From assembly GCA_947176505.1 (NCBI GenBank), contig CAMWQW010000010.1, forward strand, positions 1 through 64,000: a stretch of 64,000 nt of DNA, read 5' to 3'. The translations under genes and the position numbers were made by a program. How positions within the stretch are numbered: the stretch's first letter is position 1; each line of letters begins with the position of its first letter. Source of the stretch: an uncultured Lachnospiraceae bacterium (lineage in GTDB: Bacteria; Bacillota; Clostridia; Lachnospirales; Lachnospiraceae). This document shows positions 47,151-56,015 of the stretch, piece after piece. The notes beneath the pieces are model-generated. The model searched no databases, had not been told where the DNA came from, and saw only the letters and a list, made by a program, of their open reading frames with translations.

Positions 47151-48858
47151 AGAAGGATATCAGACGCTGGGATGGATTATCAATCAATCTGAGAACGGAC
47201 TGTTTCTGGTGATTGCCGAAGAGTCGATACAGCAGGAAATTGTTGAGGTTTATCGGGGCGGTAGGATAGGTGTTTATGATTATAAGCGGTATCATGGAGA
47301 ATACTCGTTTCCTGCATTGAAGGATTGGATTGACACGCAGGCGGATATCCGTACTTTTTTCATTGTCAATTTTCAGTTTGCGATACCGGGGCAGCAGGAT
47401 ATCAGCCGTTTGAATTTCAGCAGGGATATGTTGGCGGGGCTGGGTAAAAATCTGGTCTTTTTTACGACGGCGTACGGTGATGACCAGCTTGCGAAGGGCG
47501 CATATGATTTCTATTCTTTTCTGAAAATCAGAATTACATTTCATCATTATATGACGGATGTAAAGAATGGAAATATGACATTGATGTCAGATATGGAAGC
47601 AGAACAGCGGGAAGAAATGCAGAAGGGCGAAGGGCTGCATGGGGAAGATGTCAAATGCAGATTGCGCGAAGCTTATTCTCTGTTGCAACAGGCGGACGAA
47701 TACAACGATAAAGCTGATTATCAAGAGAGTGTAAGATTACTGTTAAAGGTCAGAAATATTTACGAAGAAGTATTGGGAACAGAGCATTTGGAAACTGCTT
47801 CTGTTTATTGTGATTTGGCAGTTGTGTATGGAGAAATGTATGCATATCAACAAGCAGAGAAAGTATGTGCTATGGCGCTTGAAATACGCAGGAAGATACT
47901 GGGGGAGAATCATCCGGATATCGCAGCCTGTTATAATATTCTTTCGCAAATATATAAAAGACAGGGGAAATATATGGAAGCGGAAGAATGGTGTCAAAGA
48001 GCCATTTTCATGTGCGAGGATATGCTGGGCGAAGAACATCCGGTGACGATAGAGTATCGGAATAATTTAGCGGTCATATACGGAGAACAAGGTAAGTATG
48101 CGGAAGCGGAGAAGATTCTGGAGCAGGTAATGGTAATTGCCATAAAAGTATTGGGTAAAAGGCATACCAATACGGCAGCAACCTATGGCAATTTAGCAAT
48201 TAACTATTTGGAGCAGGGGAAATATGAGGATGCAGAAAAGCTGCTCAAGCAAGCGGTTAGTATTCGTGAGGAGATATTGGGCGAAAACCATCCGGATATA
48301 GCAAGAACATATAATGCTCTGGCAGCATTATATGAAAGGCTGCAAAGATTTGGGGAAGCAGAAGAACTATACCGAAAATCCATATCTATATTTGAAAGAG
48401 TGTCTTTAGAAAATTGCACTGGAACAGCGGATGTGTACAATAACTTAGCCGGTTTGTACGGAAGGCAGGGAAAGTATGACGAAGCAGAGGATTTATATAA
48501 GAAGGCTGTGTCTATCTACGAGAAATTATTAGGAGAGAATCATTCGTACACGGCAGTTGCCTATGGCAATCTGGCATATTTATATGCAACCCGGGGTGAA
48601 TACGGGACGGCGAAAGAATTGTATAAAAAAGCTCTTTTAATTAATAAGGAAGTGTGGGGAGAGAATCATCCTCTTGTAGTGAACGAATATTACAGTTTAG
48701 CTGCTTTGCATGAACAACAAGGCGAATATGTGGAGGCAGAGGATTTATATAAGAAAGCCTTGCAGATAGCCATGAATGTGTTAGGCGTAAATCATGACCT
48801 TACAAGCAACATCCGTAACAGACTGACGTATTTAAGTGATAGAGACGAGAAACTTTAG
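47134..48858 (+). CDS. TPR protein with STAND-associated N-terminal domain
   Basis: A 574-residue protein. The N-terminal 160 residues include LNFSRDMLAGLGKNLVFFTT and KGAYDFYSFLKIRITF, a pattern found in bacterial STAND/TPR proteins (LNxxRxxLxxLxxPxVFxL...APDFWSxRxxxFxF). The remainder (about 165-570) has nine kinesin-light-chain-type TPR units of 42 residues, e.g. LGENHPDIAACYNILSQIY and EQGKYAEAEKIL. This class of TPR binds protein partners. The start lies inside the NTPase gene (17-base overlap), showing coupled expression. Together the two appear to be a split sensor NTPase. Confidence 0.8.
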   Translation: MSERNEEGYQTLGWIINQSENGLFLVIAEESIQQEIVEVYRGGRIGVYDYKRYHGEYSFPALKDWIDTQADIRTFFIVNFQFAIPGQQDISRLNFSRDMLAGLGKNLVFFTTAYGDDQLAKGAYDFYSFLKIRITFHHYMTDVKNGNMTLMSDMEAEQREEMQKGEGLHGEDVKCRLREAYSLLQQADEYNDKADYQESVRLLLKVRNIYEEVLGTEHLETASVYCDLAVVYGEMYAYQQAEKVCAMALEIRRKILGENHPDIAACYNILSQIYKRQGKYMEAEEWCQRAIFMCEDMLGEEHPVTIEYRNNLAVIYGEQGKYAEAEKILEQVMVIAIKVLGKRHTNTAATYGNLAINYLEQGKYEDAEKLLKQAVSIREEILGENHPDIARTYNALAALYERLQRFGEAEELYRKSISIFERVSLENCTGTADVYNNLAGLYGRQGKYDEAEDLYKKAVSIYEKLLGENHSYTAVAYGNLAYLYATRGEYGTAKELYKKALLINKEVWGENHPLVVNEYYSLAALHEQQGEYVEAEDLYKKALQIAMNVLGVNHDLTSNIRNRLTYLSDRDEKL

Positions 48859-48859
48859 C

Positions 48860-48888
48860 GCGATGCAGCGTTTAGTGCGCTGCATCGC
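48860..48888. terminator. Convergent terminator hairpin
   Basis: GCGATGCAGCG, seven-base loop, CGCTGCATCGC. A perfect 11-base stem just after the TPR gene, overlapping the last codons of the convergent transglutaminase gene. Confidence 0.75.
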
Positions 48889-51247
48889 CTATTATTTTGC
48901 ACGTTTCCGCAAGTGCATCAGCAGTAATCTCTCTCTGCGAGAAGGCAGCCTCGTTCAGCGTCCGGATCAGGTAGGAAAGCTGCGCCTCATCCTGCGTTAA
49001 GATGTTATTCTCGGCAAGCCACGCGACCTGTTCTTCGAAGTTTTTCATGGATGTCACATCTCTGACCGATATGGTCAATTGATGCTGTATCGCTTGTCCA
49101 TCAGGAACGGAATGCAATTTTTGCCTGCGTTGCCCGCGGGACGCCCTGTGAACCATATTACGATACAATATCAGCAGCTTTTCACTGCGGTCAGCATGTT
49201 TATAGTGATATAGAGCAACTCCCTTTCGAACTGCAATCCACACGGGTACAAGCATAAGCAGTATGATGAGTGCAAATACAATGCGGGGTGCCGATGATTG
49301 TATGGCGTCTAAGATGGCATTTCCGGTACCGCCGTCTTGCGTGCCGGCGTCAACGTCTTCGATGTTTTCTTCTGTTTGGAATAGTCTGGCGAACATATCC
49401 CATATGCTGGTTCGGTCCTCTTCCGTACCTGTTCGGTAGGGTGTGACTTCTACCGGATACCAGCCCAGATTCTCATCATATATTTCCACCCACGCATGGG
49501 CGTTTCCGTCCGAAGCGTCATAGGATACAACAAAGCTTTGCGGAAGCAGGGAAGTTCCTTCGTAATAATCCGAGACATCTCCCTCTATCCGTTTGGCGTC
49601 TTCTGCAACTTCAGTGGCATCCACGGCGTATCCTTCCGCATACCGTGCCGGAATGCCCATATAGCGCAGGATTAATACTGCAGAACTGGCGTAGTGGGCA
49701 CAGTAGCCTTTGCGTTTGTCCGTCAGGAAATAGTTGACGAAATCTTTTCTCCGCGGTGTGGCGCCGGGGCTTAAAGTATAGGGGAACTCCGCCTGAAAAT
49801 AGTTGCGGAGCTTCGTGACAATCTCCTGCGGTGAACCGGAAAGTCCGGCTTCGGCGCAGAAAGCGGCAACCGCCTCAAGATTTTCCTCGGGGACATCAAG
49901 CCACAGTTCGCTCTCAAGAGGCATGGCACTGCTGCCCGGGATTTCTGCCAAAAGAGGGAAAAAAGTATATGTTGCGCTTGTACCGGGTCGTATCATGCTG
50001 CCGCTTGCTTTGGAATAATAGGGCAAATAAACGCCGGTCATGGCAGCCAGATTTGTGATTTTCATTTTACCTTTCGCATAACCGTCCTTGCCGGAAAGAA
50101 AGGCGTCTTCAAGGCGGTCAGCCGTATCATGACGCCAGCTTTCGACGTAAGCGGTCTGATCGTCTATACTCCAACGGTTTTCATAGGGGAGATATTCGGC
50201 TCCGGTAAAGGATTTCAGATAAATCCTATCGTATGTATAGGGAACAAATTCCAGTGTCAGGTCCGGCTCATAGTCCAGACGAACGGAGCTTACACCGCCC
50301 AGCCGCCCGCTTTCGAGTCCGCCGGTGGTCGGATAGAAGTTCATAAGTCCCATCACGCCGAGGAGATAGAAATTTTCCATAGTGTCCATGGTTCTCAATT
50401 TCACGGCGCTTTGTTTTTTGTCTTGCAGATAGACATTCTTGGGGAAGAACAGTCCGGTAAGTGACACAAGAATCGTGCATAGTATCGCAACTGCAAGCAG
50501 GGCAGTCATGGCGGCGGTGCCGGAGAAATTACCTAAAAGAGTATGCCGTCTTGCAGCTTTGTGCAATGTCTTGATATTCGGCTGATGGCACGGATATTGG
50601 TTCTGGCGGTGGATATATACGGTGACAATTCCTACAGTCAAAAGGATGATGTAACCGGCAGCGGGTTCATGTTCCAGATAAATCGGCACAAGCAGAAAGA
50701 GCACGGAGGGAACAGAGACCGCGAGGTATTTCGATTTGCGGGAAATCAATCCGTTTGCAATCGTACAGCCAATCAGGGCAAAATAGCACATGGCGACGGA
50801 AATGGCGAAGGAATGGTTTTCGACCTGCTCCGCGTAATTTACCTGCGCGTCGGACTCGAAGAAGAGAGAAGCAGAGGCGGAAATGTCGTTTAAGATTCCG
50901 TAGAAGCCGCTGCTGATGTAAGTCCGCAGAGAAAGCCCTGTGTACATTGCAAAAATGAAAATCAGCACATAACCGATATTTTCCCACCAGACGGAAGAGT
51001 ACAAAGAGGCACAGTAGAGTGCGGCTATAAAAGCCGACAGGAAAAAAGCCCACTTTGCATAGGAAATATGAAAAGCAGACAGCATTCCGCCGAGGCTGCC
51101 TGTGACGATAGCGAACAAAAATGCGGCGCGCACAAGCAGATTAGCAAGTTTTCCTTCGCGATTTCCGTATATGCTGCCGGTCAGCAGGATGCCCTCGGAG
51201 AGTACGATATTCGGTTGGTTCTTTTTCTTCAGATGACTCTTATCCAT
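48872..51247 (-). CDS. Transglutaminase-like membrane protein (TgpA/DUF3488 type)
   Basis: A 791-residue membrane protein. About six to seven helices in the first 290 residues, an outer domain, then a transglutaminase core at about 515-640 with the catalytic Cys in KGYCAHYASSAVLILRYMG, His in NAHAWVEIYDENLGWYP, and VEVTP where many relatives have a DPTP Asp. A further helix (about 680-702) and a cytoplasmic tail follow. It is the last gene of the MoxR - DUF58 - transglutaminase operon, overlapping DUF58 by 8 bases. Such modules are thought to modify or assemble surface proteins; the substrate is unknown. Confidence 0.9.
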   Translation of the reverse strand: MDKSHLKKKNQPNIVLSEGILLTGSIYGNREGKLANLLVRAAFLFAIVTGSLGGMLSAFHISYAKWAFFLSAFIAALYCASLYSSVWWENIGYVLIFIFAMYTGLSLRTYISSGFYGILNDISASASLFFESDAQVNYAEQVENHSFAISVAMCYFALIGCTIANGLISRKSKYLAVSVPSVLFLLVPIYLEHEPAAGYIILLTVGIVTVYIHRQNQYPCHQPNIKTLHKAARRHTLLGNFSGTAAMTALLAVAILCTILVSLTGLFFPKNVYLQDKKQSAVKLRTMDTMENFYLLGVMGLMNFYPTTGGLESGRLGGVSSVRLDYEPDLTLEFVPYTYDRIYLKSFTGAEYLPYENRWSIDDQTAYVESWRHDTADRLEDAFLSGKDGYAKGKMKITNLAAMTGVYLPYYSKASGSMIRPGTSATYTFFPLLAEIPGSSAMPLESELWLDVPEENLEAVAAFCAEAGLSGSPQEIVTKLRNYFQAEFPYTLSPGATPRRKDFVNYFLTDKRKGYCAHYASSAVLILRYMGIPARYAEGYAVDATEVAEDAKRIEGDVSDYYEGTSLLPQSFVVSYDASDGNAHAWVEIYDENLGWYPVEVTPYRTGTEEDRTSIWDMFARLFQTEENIEDVDAGTQDGGTGNAILDAIQSSAPRIVFALIILLMLVPVWIAVRKGVALYHYKHADRSEKLLILYRNMVHRASRGQRRQKLHSVPDGQAIQHQLTISVRDVTSMKNFEEQVAWLAENNILTQDEAQLSYLIRTLNEAAFSQREITADALAETCKIIGDAAH

Positions 51248-52304
51248 TGACCCAAATCTCCAACTGTGCGTTATCTTCTCTCAACGTCATACATAGATAG
51301 CTGTTAAGCTGAGGATAACAGTTTTTCATATACTGGCGCAGAAGGTCGCTGCTATGAGAGAACAGATTAGTACAGTAAATTTGACAATAAGCGTTTTCCA
51401 GTTCTTCCGGGCAGCCAACAGAATAATTTTCAAAAGAAAAAAGATTCTGGTTCCACACGAGCAGACGGATGGTCAGCCGGGTGCCGAGCAGTTCTCTGAT
51501 TTGCTGATAGCCCTCCGACAAAAGCTTCTCCGCATCGGCTTTTTGATTGGGCAGATTTAGCAGCAGGACATGTTCGCTGCCGGAGAGAGAGACTCGTTCC
51601 TTGACCATCAATTCACGGTTTCGTGCCGAAAGCTTCCAGTGAATGTCTTTTGGGCGGTCGCCGGTGCGGTAGGTACGGATGTCACTGACTTCACTGTGGT
51701 CATTCCCCTTCCGACTGCTCTCCGAAAGCTCCGCCACGCCGGAGTGCGCTTCGGGGACGGATGCCTGTACTGTACTTTCGGACTGCGGGAGGATAGACAG
51801 ACAGCTTTCCATAGCACAGTCTGAGTGAATAGAGAAAATACCAAGGAGGTCAGAGACGCTGCATTCTTTACAGGCGAAAACAATTCGTCCAAGTTCGGTC
51901 ATGGTCACGTTCATCGGAAACAGTTTTTTCCCATGAGGAGGGATTGCAAGGATAAGTTTGTGGTGATCGAATGTACCGTAAAAGGAATTTCCGATGTTGA
52001 GATACCATATACTTTTCAGTGCACAGAGAAAACTGCGGTTTTGTATGGAGATTATAATTTCGACTGCCTCTCCCGGTCCGGCAGTTTCTTTCTCCGTGAA
52101 AACGGATCCTTCTATATAGGAAGAGAGCCGCCATGCCATACAGAAGGAGCAGGGGAGGAGTGCGGTGAAGATAATCCACATCACAAGGAAGGTATAGCCT
52201 CGGAAGACGAGAAAAAGAAGTATGTTGATAATATATACAAGCAAAAACGCCGCCAAATGCAGGACGGATATATGAATTTTTTTGGTCTTTTTTTCGGTAT
52301 TCAT
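51240..52304 (-). CDS. DUF58 family protein
   Basis: The 354-residue protein has two N-terminal membrane helices (about 15-55), a beta-rich outer segment, and the DUF58 block DIRTYRTGDRPKDIHWKLSA at about 220-240 with the following vWA-like part. DUF58 proteins accompany MoxR ATPases and transglutaminases. ATG 52304 is chosen; the longer frame starts from a TTG inside the MoxR gene. It is 16 bases from the MoxR stop and overlaps the transglutaminase start. Confidence 0.88.
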   Translation of the reverse strand: MNTEKKTKKIHISVLHLAAFLLVYIINILLFLVFRGYTFLVMWIIFTALLPCSFCMAWRLSSYIEGSVFTEKETAGPGEAVEIIISIQNRSFLCALKSIWYLNIGNSFYGTFDHHKLILAIPPHGKKLFPMNVTMTELGRIVFACKECSVSDLLGIFSIHSDCAMESCLSILPQSESTVQASVPEAHSGVAELSESSRKGNDHSEVSDIRTYRTGDRPKDIHWKLSARNRELMVKERVSLSGSEHVLLLNLPNQKADAEKLLSEGYQQIRELLGTRLTIRLLVWNQNLFSFENYSVGCPEELENAYCQIYCTNLFSHSSDLLRQYMKNCYPQLNSYLCMTLREDNAQLEIWVNG

Positions 52305-52320
52305 CTGGTTTCCACACAAT

Positions 52321-53250
52321 CTACATATTAGGACTTTGCACCATTTCAAACAGTTTACCTATGGCAGCGGCAACGCTCATGCCCTCAGCGCGGGATCTTG
52401 CGCTTAAATGGACACGGTGACAGAGCACATCGGCAAGTACGCTCTGGACATCCTTTGCCGTTACGAAGTCCCTTCCGGCTAACATTGCCATGGCACGCGA
52501 CATGCGAAGCAGTGCAATGGCGGCACGGGGACTTGCGCCTTGTGCAAAGAACGGGCTGTTTCGCGTTCTTTCTACGAGAGATACGATGTATTCGTAGATG
52601 GTGTCATGGACGAAGATTTCTTCCGTCCGCCGTTGCAAGTCCTTCAACTCCTCTAAAGTAAGGATAGGCTCGATGTCTGCAAGCTGCTTCCATACCTCGC
52701 CTTTTAAGAGAGCAACAGCGTCTTCGTGCCCCGGATATCCCATGGACAGGCATACGAGAAAGCGGTCGAGCTGGGATTCCGGCAGAAGCTGAGTGCCGGC
52801 GGAGCCCGTAGGATTCTCTGTTGCAATGACGATAAACGGATCAGGCAGTTTATAGGTGGTCCCTTCAATACTTGCCTGACGTTCCTCCATGACTTCTAGG
52901 AGAGCAGACTGCGTTTTCGGGGAGGTTCTATTGATTTCGTCTGCCAGAAGAAGATTGGTAAAGACGGCGCCTTGCTGAAACTCAAATTCTCCTTTCCCGC
53001 TTTGGTACATGGAAAAACCGAGAAGGTCGCTGGGAAGGACATCGGGAGTGAACTGCACCCGATTATAGTTAAGAGAAAGCACCCGCGCAAAAGTAGTGGC
53101 AAGCGTGGTTTTTCCGACACCCGGAATATCCTCCATCAAAATGTGCCCGCCGCCGATTATCGCGGCAAGAACTTTCTCTACCACATGTTCTTTTCCCTTG
53201 ATGATTTTGTTTACGGCATCTTGTACTTGAAGTAATTTATTGTCCGGCAT
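52321..53250 (-). CDS. MoxR family AAA+ ATPase
   Basis: A 309-residue AAA+ chaperone-like ATPase: Walker A EDIPGVGKTT near 40, QFTPDVLPSDLLGF, Walker B LLLADEINRTSPKTQSALLE, sensor 1 ATENP, and the C-terminal lid with GASPRAAIALLR. The ATG has GGAG placed about 7 bases upstream. First gene of the operon with DUF58 and transglutaminase. MoxR proteins mature or insert cofactors into vWA-type partners, which the DUF58 protein provides. Confidence 0.94.
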   Translation of the reverse strand: MPDNKLLQVQDAVNKIIKGKEHVVEKVLAAIIGGGHILMEDIPGVGKTTLATTFARVLSLNYNRVQFTPDVLPSDLLGFSMYQSGKGEFEFQQGAVFTNLLLADEINRTSPKTQSALLEVMEERQASIEGTTYKLPDPFIVIATENPTGSAGTQLLPESQLDRFLVCLSMGYPGHEDAVALLKGEVWKQLADIEPILTLEELKDLQRRTEEIFVHDTIYEYIVSLVERTRNSPFFAQGASPRAAIALLRMSRAMAMLAGRDFVTAKDVQSVLADVLCHRVHLSARSRAEGMSVAAAIGKLFEMVQSPNM

Positions 53251-53353
53251 CGTAACTCTCCTGTTGCTCTTAAATTGTAACAATCATTGTACAGCTTTAT
53301 GATTACATTCTATCAATAAAAACAATGATTATCAAACTTTTTCCGTTTTCTGA

Positions 53354-53382
53354 TTGACACATCTTTGTACAAAGTGTATAAT
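53354..53382 (+). promoter_or_regulatory. Consensus sigma-A promoter of arabinoside operon
   Basis: TTGACA at 53354-53359, 17-base spacer, TATAAT at 53377-53382: perfect in both boxes. Such a strong core promoter usually needs a repressor; the LacI-family gene at the operon end is the obvious candidate. Confidence 0.92.
53363..53374. promoter_or_regulatory. Perfect 12-bp dyad in promoter spacer
   Basis: CTTTGTACAAAG lies between the -35 and -10 boxes. It is self-complementary and shares GTAC with the dyad just downstream. A repressor bound here would block polymerase. Confidence 0.6.
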
Positions 53383-53391
53383 TTCTATAAA

Positions 53392-53407
53392 GCGTACACG
53401 AGTACGC
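53392..53407. promoter_or_regulatory. 16-bp operator-like dyad at transcription start
   Basis: GCGTAC-ACGA-GTACGC, perfect six-base arms with a four-base centre, located about +4 to +19 relative to the predicted start. Size and position fit a LacI-family operator. Confidence 0.65.
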
Positions 53408-53672
53408 AATGGAAAATTGCACATTCGGTATGCAGCTTGGACAGAACAATATATTTTTGCAGTATGGAAAACGAAAATCATATTTGTGTTACGGGAGGAA
53501 CACAAAAAAATACCCCAACCGTTATCGTCCCCGCAAAAGAACAGATAGACCGTTAGGATATTTTTCACATTCGTTATTTTAAACTATTCTTGCCAAAATG
53601 TAAAGCATCTGTCGGAAAATCCATTGAAAACTACATAACACAACAAAACCATGTGAAAACAGGAGGTACCAG

Positions 53673-55037
53673 ATGAAAAAGAAATTAATGAGTATTCTTT
53701 TGGGCGCGGCAATGTGTATGTCATTGCTTGCGGGATGCGGTAATGGGGCGAACAACAATCAGACAGCCGCGGCAGACTCTTCCGATTCTTCGGCGCAGAC
53801 CGGGGAAGAGCAGGCGGCAGTTCCGGATGCGGCAGGAGATACGGCGGACGCACAGGAGCAGGCAGCTTCCGGTGAGAAGATTACGTTGCAGTTTTGGAAT
53901 GTATTTACGGGTTCCGACGGCGATATCCTGCGTGAGATCGTAGATAATTATAATAAGACAAACACGGATAATATTGAGATTCAGATGGATATTATGCCAA
54001 ACGACCAGCTCCAGCAGAAGCTCCCGGCAGCAATCGCCACCGGAACGGCACCGGATTTCGTTCTGTTCGGCGTAGAGAATCTTGCGCCTTATGTCAGCAA
54101 TGATTCTCTGGAAGATATCAGTGATTTCTGGGATGTGACGGGCGTAGACAAGAGCAATTTCTTGGAGAACGTATTAGAATTGTCCCATGTGGACGGCAAA
54201 CTGTACGGCACACCGATGCAGTATAACGTAAGTTATTTATATTGGAACAAAGACTTGTTTGAGGCGGCTGGGTTAGACCCGGAGAAAGCGCCGGCTACTT
54301 TGGAAGAACTGTCAGAGTATGCAGAGAAGCTTACGGATTCGTCCAAGAACCAGTACGGTCTTGCGCTGCCTACCAATGTTACATATATGCAGTTCTTATG
54401 GGCAAACGGCGGTGATGCGGATGACCCGCAGACCAATGCTAATCTTCTTGACTCGGAGGAGAACTTAGAGACGTTAACATGGCTGCAGGATTTGATGGTC
54501 AATAAAAAGGTTTCACCGGAGAACATCACCGGTCCGGAAGCGGACACAATGCTTCAAGCCGGACAGATTGCTATGTATATGAGCGGACCGTGGCAGATTA
54601 ACGGACTGCGCGAGCAGGGTATTAATTTCGGTATTGCGCCCTGCGTGGCGGGCAGTGCCGGGGCATTTTCACCTGCGGGCGGCTGCAGCTATGTGATTCC
54701 GAAAGGCACAGAGGAGTCTCATAAACTGGCGGCGTACAAGTTTATGCAGTATTGGCTCACCGATGATATTTTGAAAGAATGGTCTCAGAGAAACGGATTC
54801 CCGGTATGGTCCAAGACTCTGATGGAAGATCCGGAGATACAGAATGATGAAGTACTAAATTCCATATCCAAGGCAACAGAAATCGGACGTTCTTACAATC
54901 TTGGCTACTCTTTGGCAAGCCAGATTGACAACGACGTTATGATTCCGATGTTTGAGAAGGTCATGACAGGAGCCGCAACGCCGGAAGATGCATTAAAAGA
55001 AGCGTCTGAGGCTATGGATAAGGTGCTTGCACAGTAG
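53673..55037 (+). CDS. Sugar ABC transporter substrate-binding lipoprotein
   Basis: A 454-residue extracellular binding protein of the SBP_bac_1 (MalE/MsmE) group. Lipobox LLAGC (Cys near 25), an Ala/Asp/Gln-rich linker, LQFWNVFTGSDGDILREI, APDFVLFGVENLAPY, SYLYWNKDLFEAAGLD, and MYMSGPWQINGL in the usual order. An AGGAGG-type site (GGAGGT) precedes the ATG. First gene of the operon with two permeases and GH51, so the ligand is probably an arabinose-containing oligosaccharide. A terminator-like hairpin follows it. Confidence 0.94.
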   Translation: MKKKLMSILLGAAMCMSLLAGCGNGANNNQTAAADSSDSSAQTGEEQAAVPDAAGDTADAQEQAASGEKITLQFWNVFTGSDGDILREIVDNYNKTNTDNIEIQMDIMPNDQLQQKLPAAIATGTAPDFVLFGVENLAPYVSNDSLEDISDFWDVTGVDKSNFLENVLELSHVDGKLYGTPMQYNVSYLYWNKDLFEAAGLDPEKAPATLEELSEYAEKLTDSSKNQYGLALPTNVTYMQFLWANGGDADDPQTNANLLDSEENLETLTWLQDLMVNKKVSPENITGPEADTMLQAGQIAMYMSGPWQINGLREQGINFGIAPCVAGSAGAFSPAGGCSYVIPKGTEESHKLAAYKFMQYWLTDDILKEWSQRNGFPVWSKTLMEDPEIQNDEVLNSISKATEIGRSYNLGYSLASQIDNDVMIPMFEKVMTGAATPEDALKEASEAMDKVLAQ

Positions 55038-55050
55038 GAAGATGCCAATC

Positions 55051-55082
55051 AAAAGAGTTGACCTAATCAGTCAACTCTTTTT
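55051..55082 (+). terminator. Intra-operon terminator / attenuator after binding-protein gene
   Basis: AAAAGAGTTGAC, seven-base loop, GTCAACTCTTTTT. A strong terminator placed between the binding-protein and permease genes. Partial read-through would give much more binding protein than permease, as is common in such operons. Confidence 0.88.
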
Positions 55083-55100
55083 GGAAGAATCGAGGGAACT

Positions 55101-56015
55101 ATGACGAACAATAAAGGAAAAAGAAAGAGGTATCAGGCGCAGAATCAGAAATGCGCGTACCTTTTTATACTGCCTTCCATGATAATCTTATCTGTATTCG
55201 TATTTATTCCGCTGATTGCTTCTTTTGTTATCAGCATTACGGATATGAACATTTTTATGAAGGATGTCCGGTTTGTGGGACTGAAGAACTTCCTTCGTTT
55301 GTTTGAGGATGGCAGAGTGAGAAACGCTACTTTTAACAGTCTGTACTTTACATTGTTAGAGGTGCCGTTGCAGGTCGGTCTTGCCTTGCTTTTGACCGTG
55401 TGCCTTTCGAAGAATAACAGATATTCTAAATTGCTCAGGTCTGTCTATTACCTGCCCTTTGTCTGCTCCATGACAGCAATCGGCATCGTGTGGTCCATGC
55501 TGCTTGACCCGAATATGGGGCTTGTCGCCTACTGGTTAAAGCAGGCGGGGCTTGAGACAATCGCATTCTTAAAAGACCCGAAGTTTGCTATGCCTACGGT
55601 GATTGTTGTGACCGCATGGAAAGGTTTTGGATATACACTTACTTTGCTTGCGGCAGCAGTACTCAATATCTCACAATCGCTGTACGAGGCGGCTCAGATG
55701 GACGGCGCGGGAAGCTTCAGTAAATTTATTCATATCACGGTCCCGGGCATCTGGCCGACCATCAGCTTTTGTATTGTCACTTCGACGATAGGCGCGATGC
55801 AGATGTTCGATCAGGCGTATGTTATGACACAGGGCGGACCGCTCAATAAGACGGAGACGGTGGTGCAGTATATTTATGACAGGGGATTTCAGACGGCGCC
55901 CTATGATTTGGGGTATGCTTCGGCGATTTCCGTCTACTTGTTTGTAATCGTGGCGGTAATGACGTTTGTACTGCGGAAGTTTATATTGAGCCGAGGGGAG
56001 GATGCGGATGAATAA
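55101..56015 (+). CDS. Sugar ABC transporter permease (MalF-like)
   Basis: The 304-residue protein has six membrane helices: CAYLFILPSMIILSVFVFIP near the N-terminus, and the EAA loop YEAAQMDGAGSFSKFIHITVP at about 195-215, which contacts the ATPase. It pairs with the next permease. No ATPase gene is in the operon, so a shared MsmK-type ATPase elsewhere is expected. Confidence 0.93.
   Translation: MTNNKGKRKRYQAQNQKCAYLFILPSMIILSVFVFIPLIASFVISITDMNIFMKDVRFVGLKNFLRLFEDGRVRNATFNSLYFTLLEVPLQVGLALLLTVCLSKNNRYSKLLRSVYYLPFVCSMTAIGIVWSMLLDPNMGLVAYWLKQAGLETIAFLKDPKFAMPTVIVVTAWKGFGYTLTLLAAAVLNISQSLYEAAQMDGAGSFSKFIHITVPGIWPTISFCIVTSTIGAMQMFDQAYVMTQGGPLNKTETVVQYIYDRGFQTAPYDLGYASAISVYLFVIVAVMTFVLRKFILSRGEDADE

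Larger units (their letters stand above)
53251..53672. other. Intergenic regulatory region before arabinoside operon
   Basis: AT-rich 420 bases between divergent moxR and binding-protein genes. It holds a consensus promoter and two perfect dyads, listed separately, followed by a message leader of about 280 bases. A 30-codon frame at 53464-53556 (MENENHICVTGGTQKN...) is the only sizeable forward frame and has no clear ribosome binding site. A small hairpin GCAAT-GGAAA-ATTGC lies at about 53406-53420. Confidence 0.55.

Noticed and set aside
50129..50464. Forward frames over the transglutaminase gene
   Set aside because: Antisense to a clear membrane transglutaminase with catalytic residues.
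53464..53556. 30-codon frame in the leader of the arabinoside operon
   Set aside because: No convincing ribosome binding site and no recognisable sequence; kept only as a remark.
53383..53672. Riboswitch in the 280-base leader
   Set aside because: No known aptamer pattern could be matched by eye and no terminator precedes the first gene.
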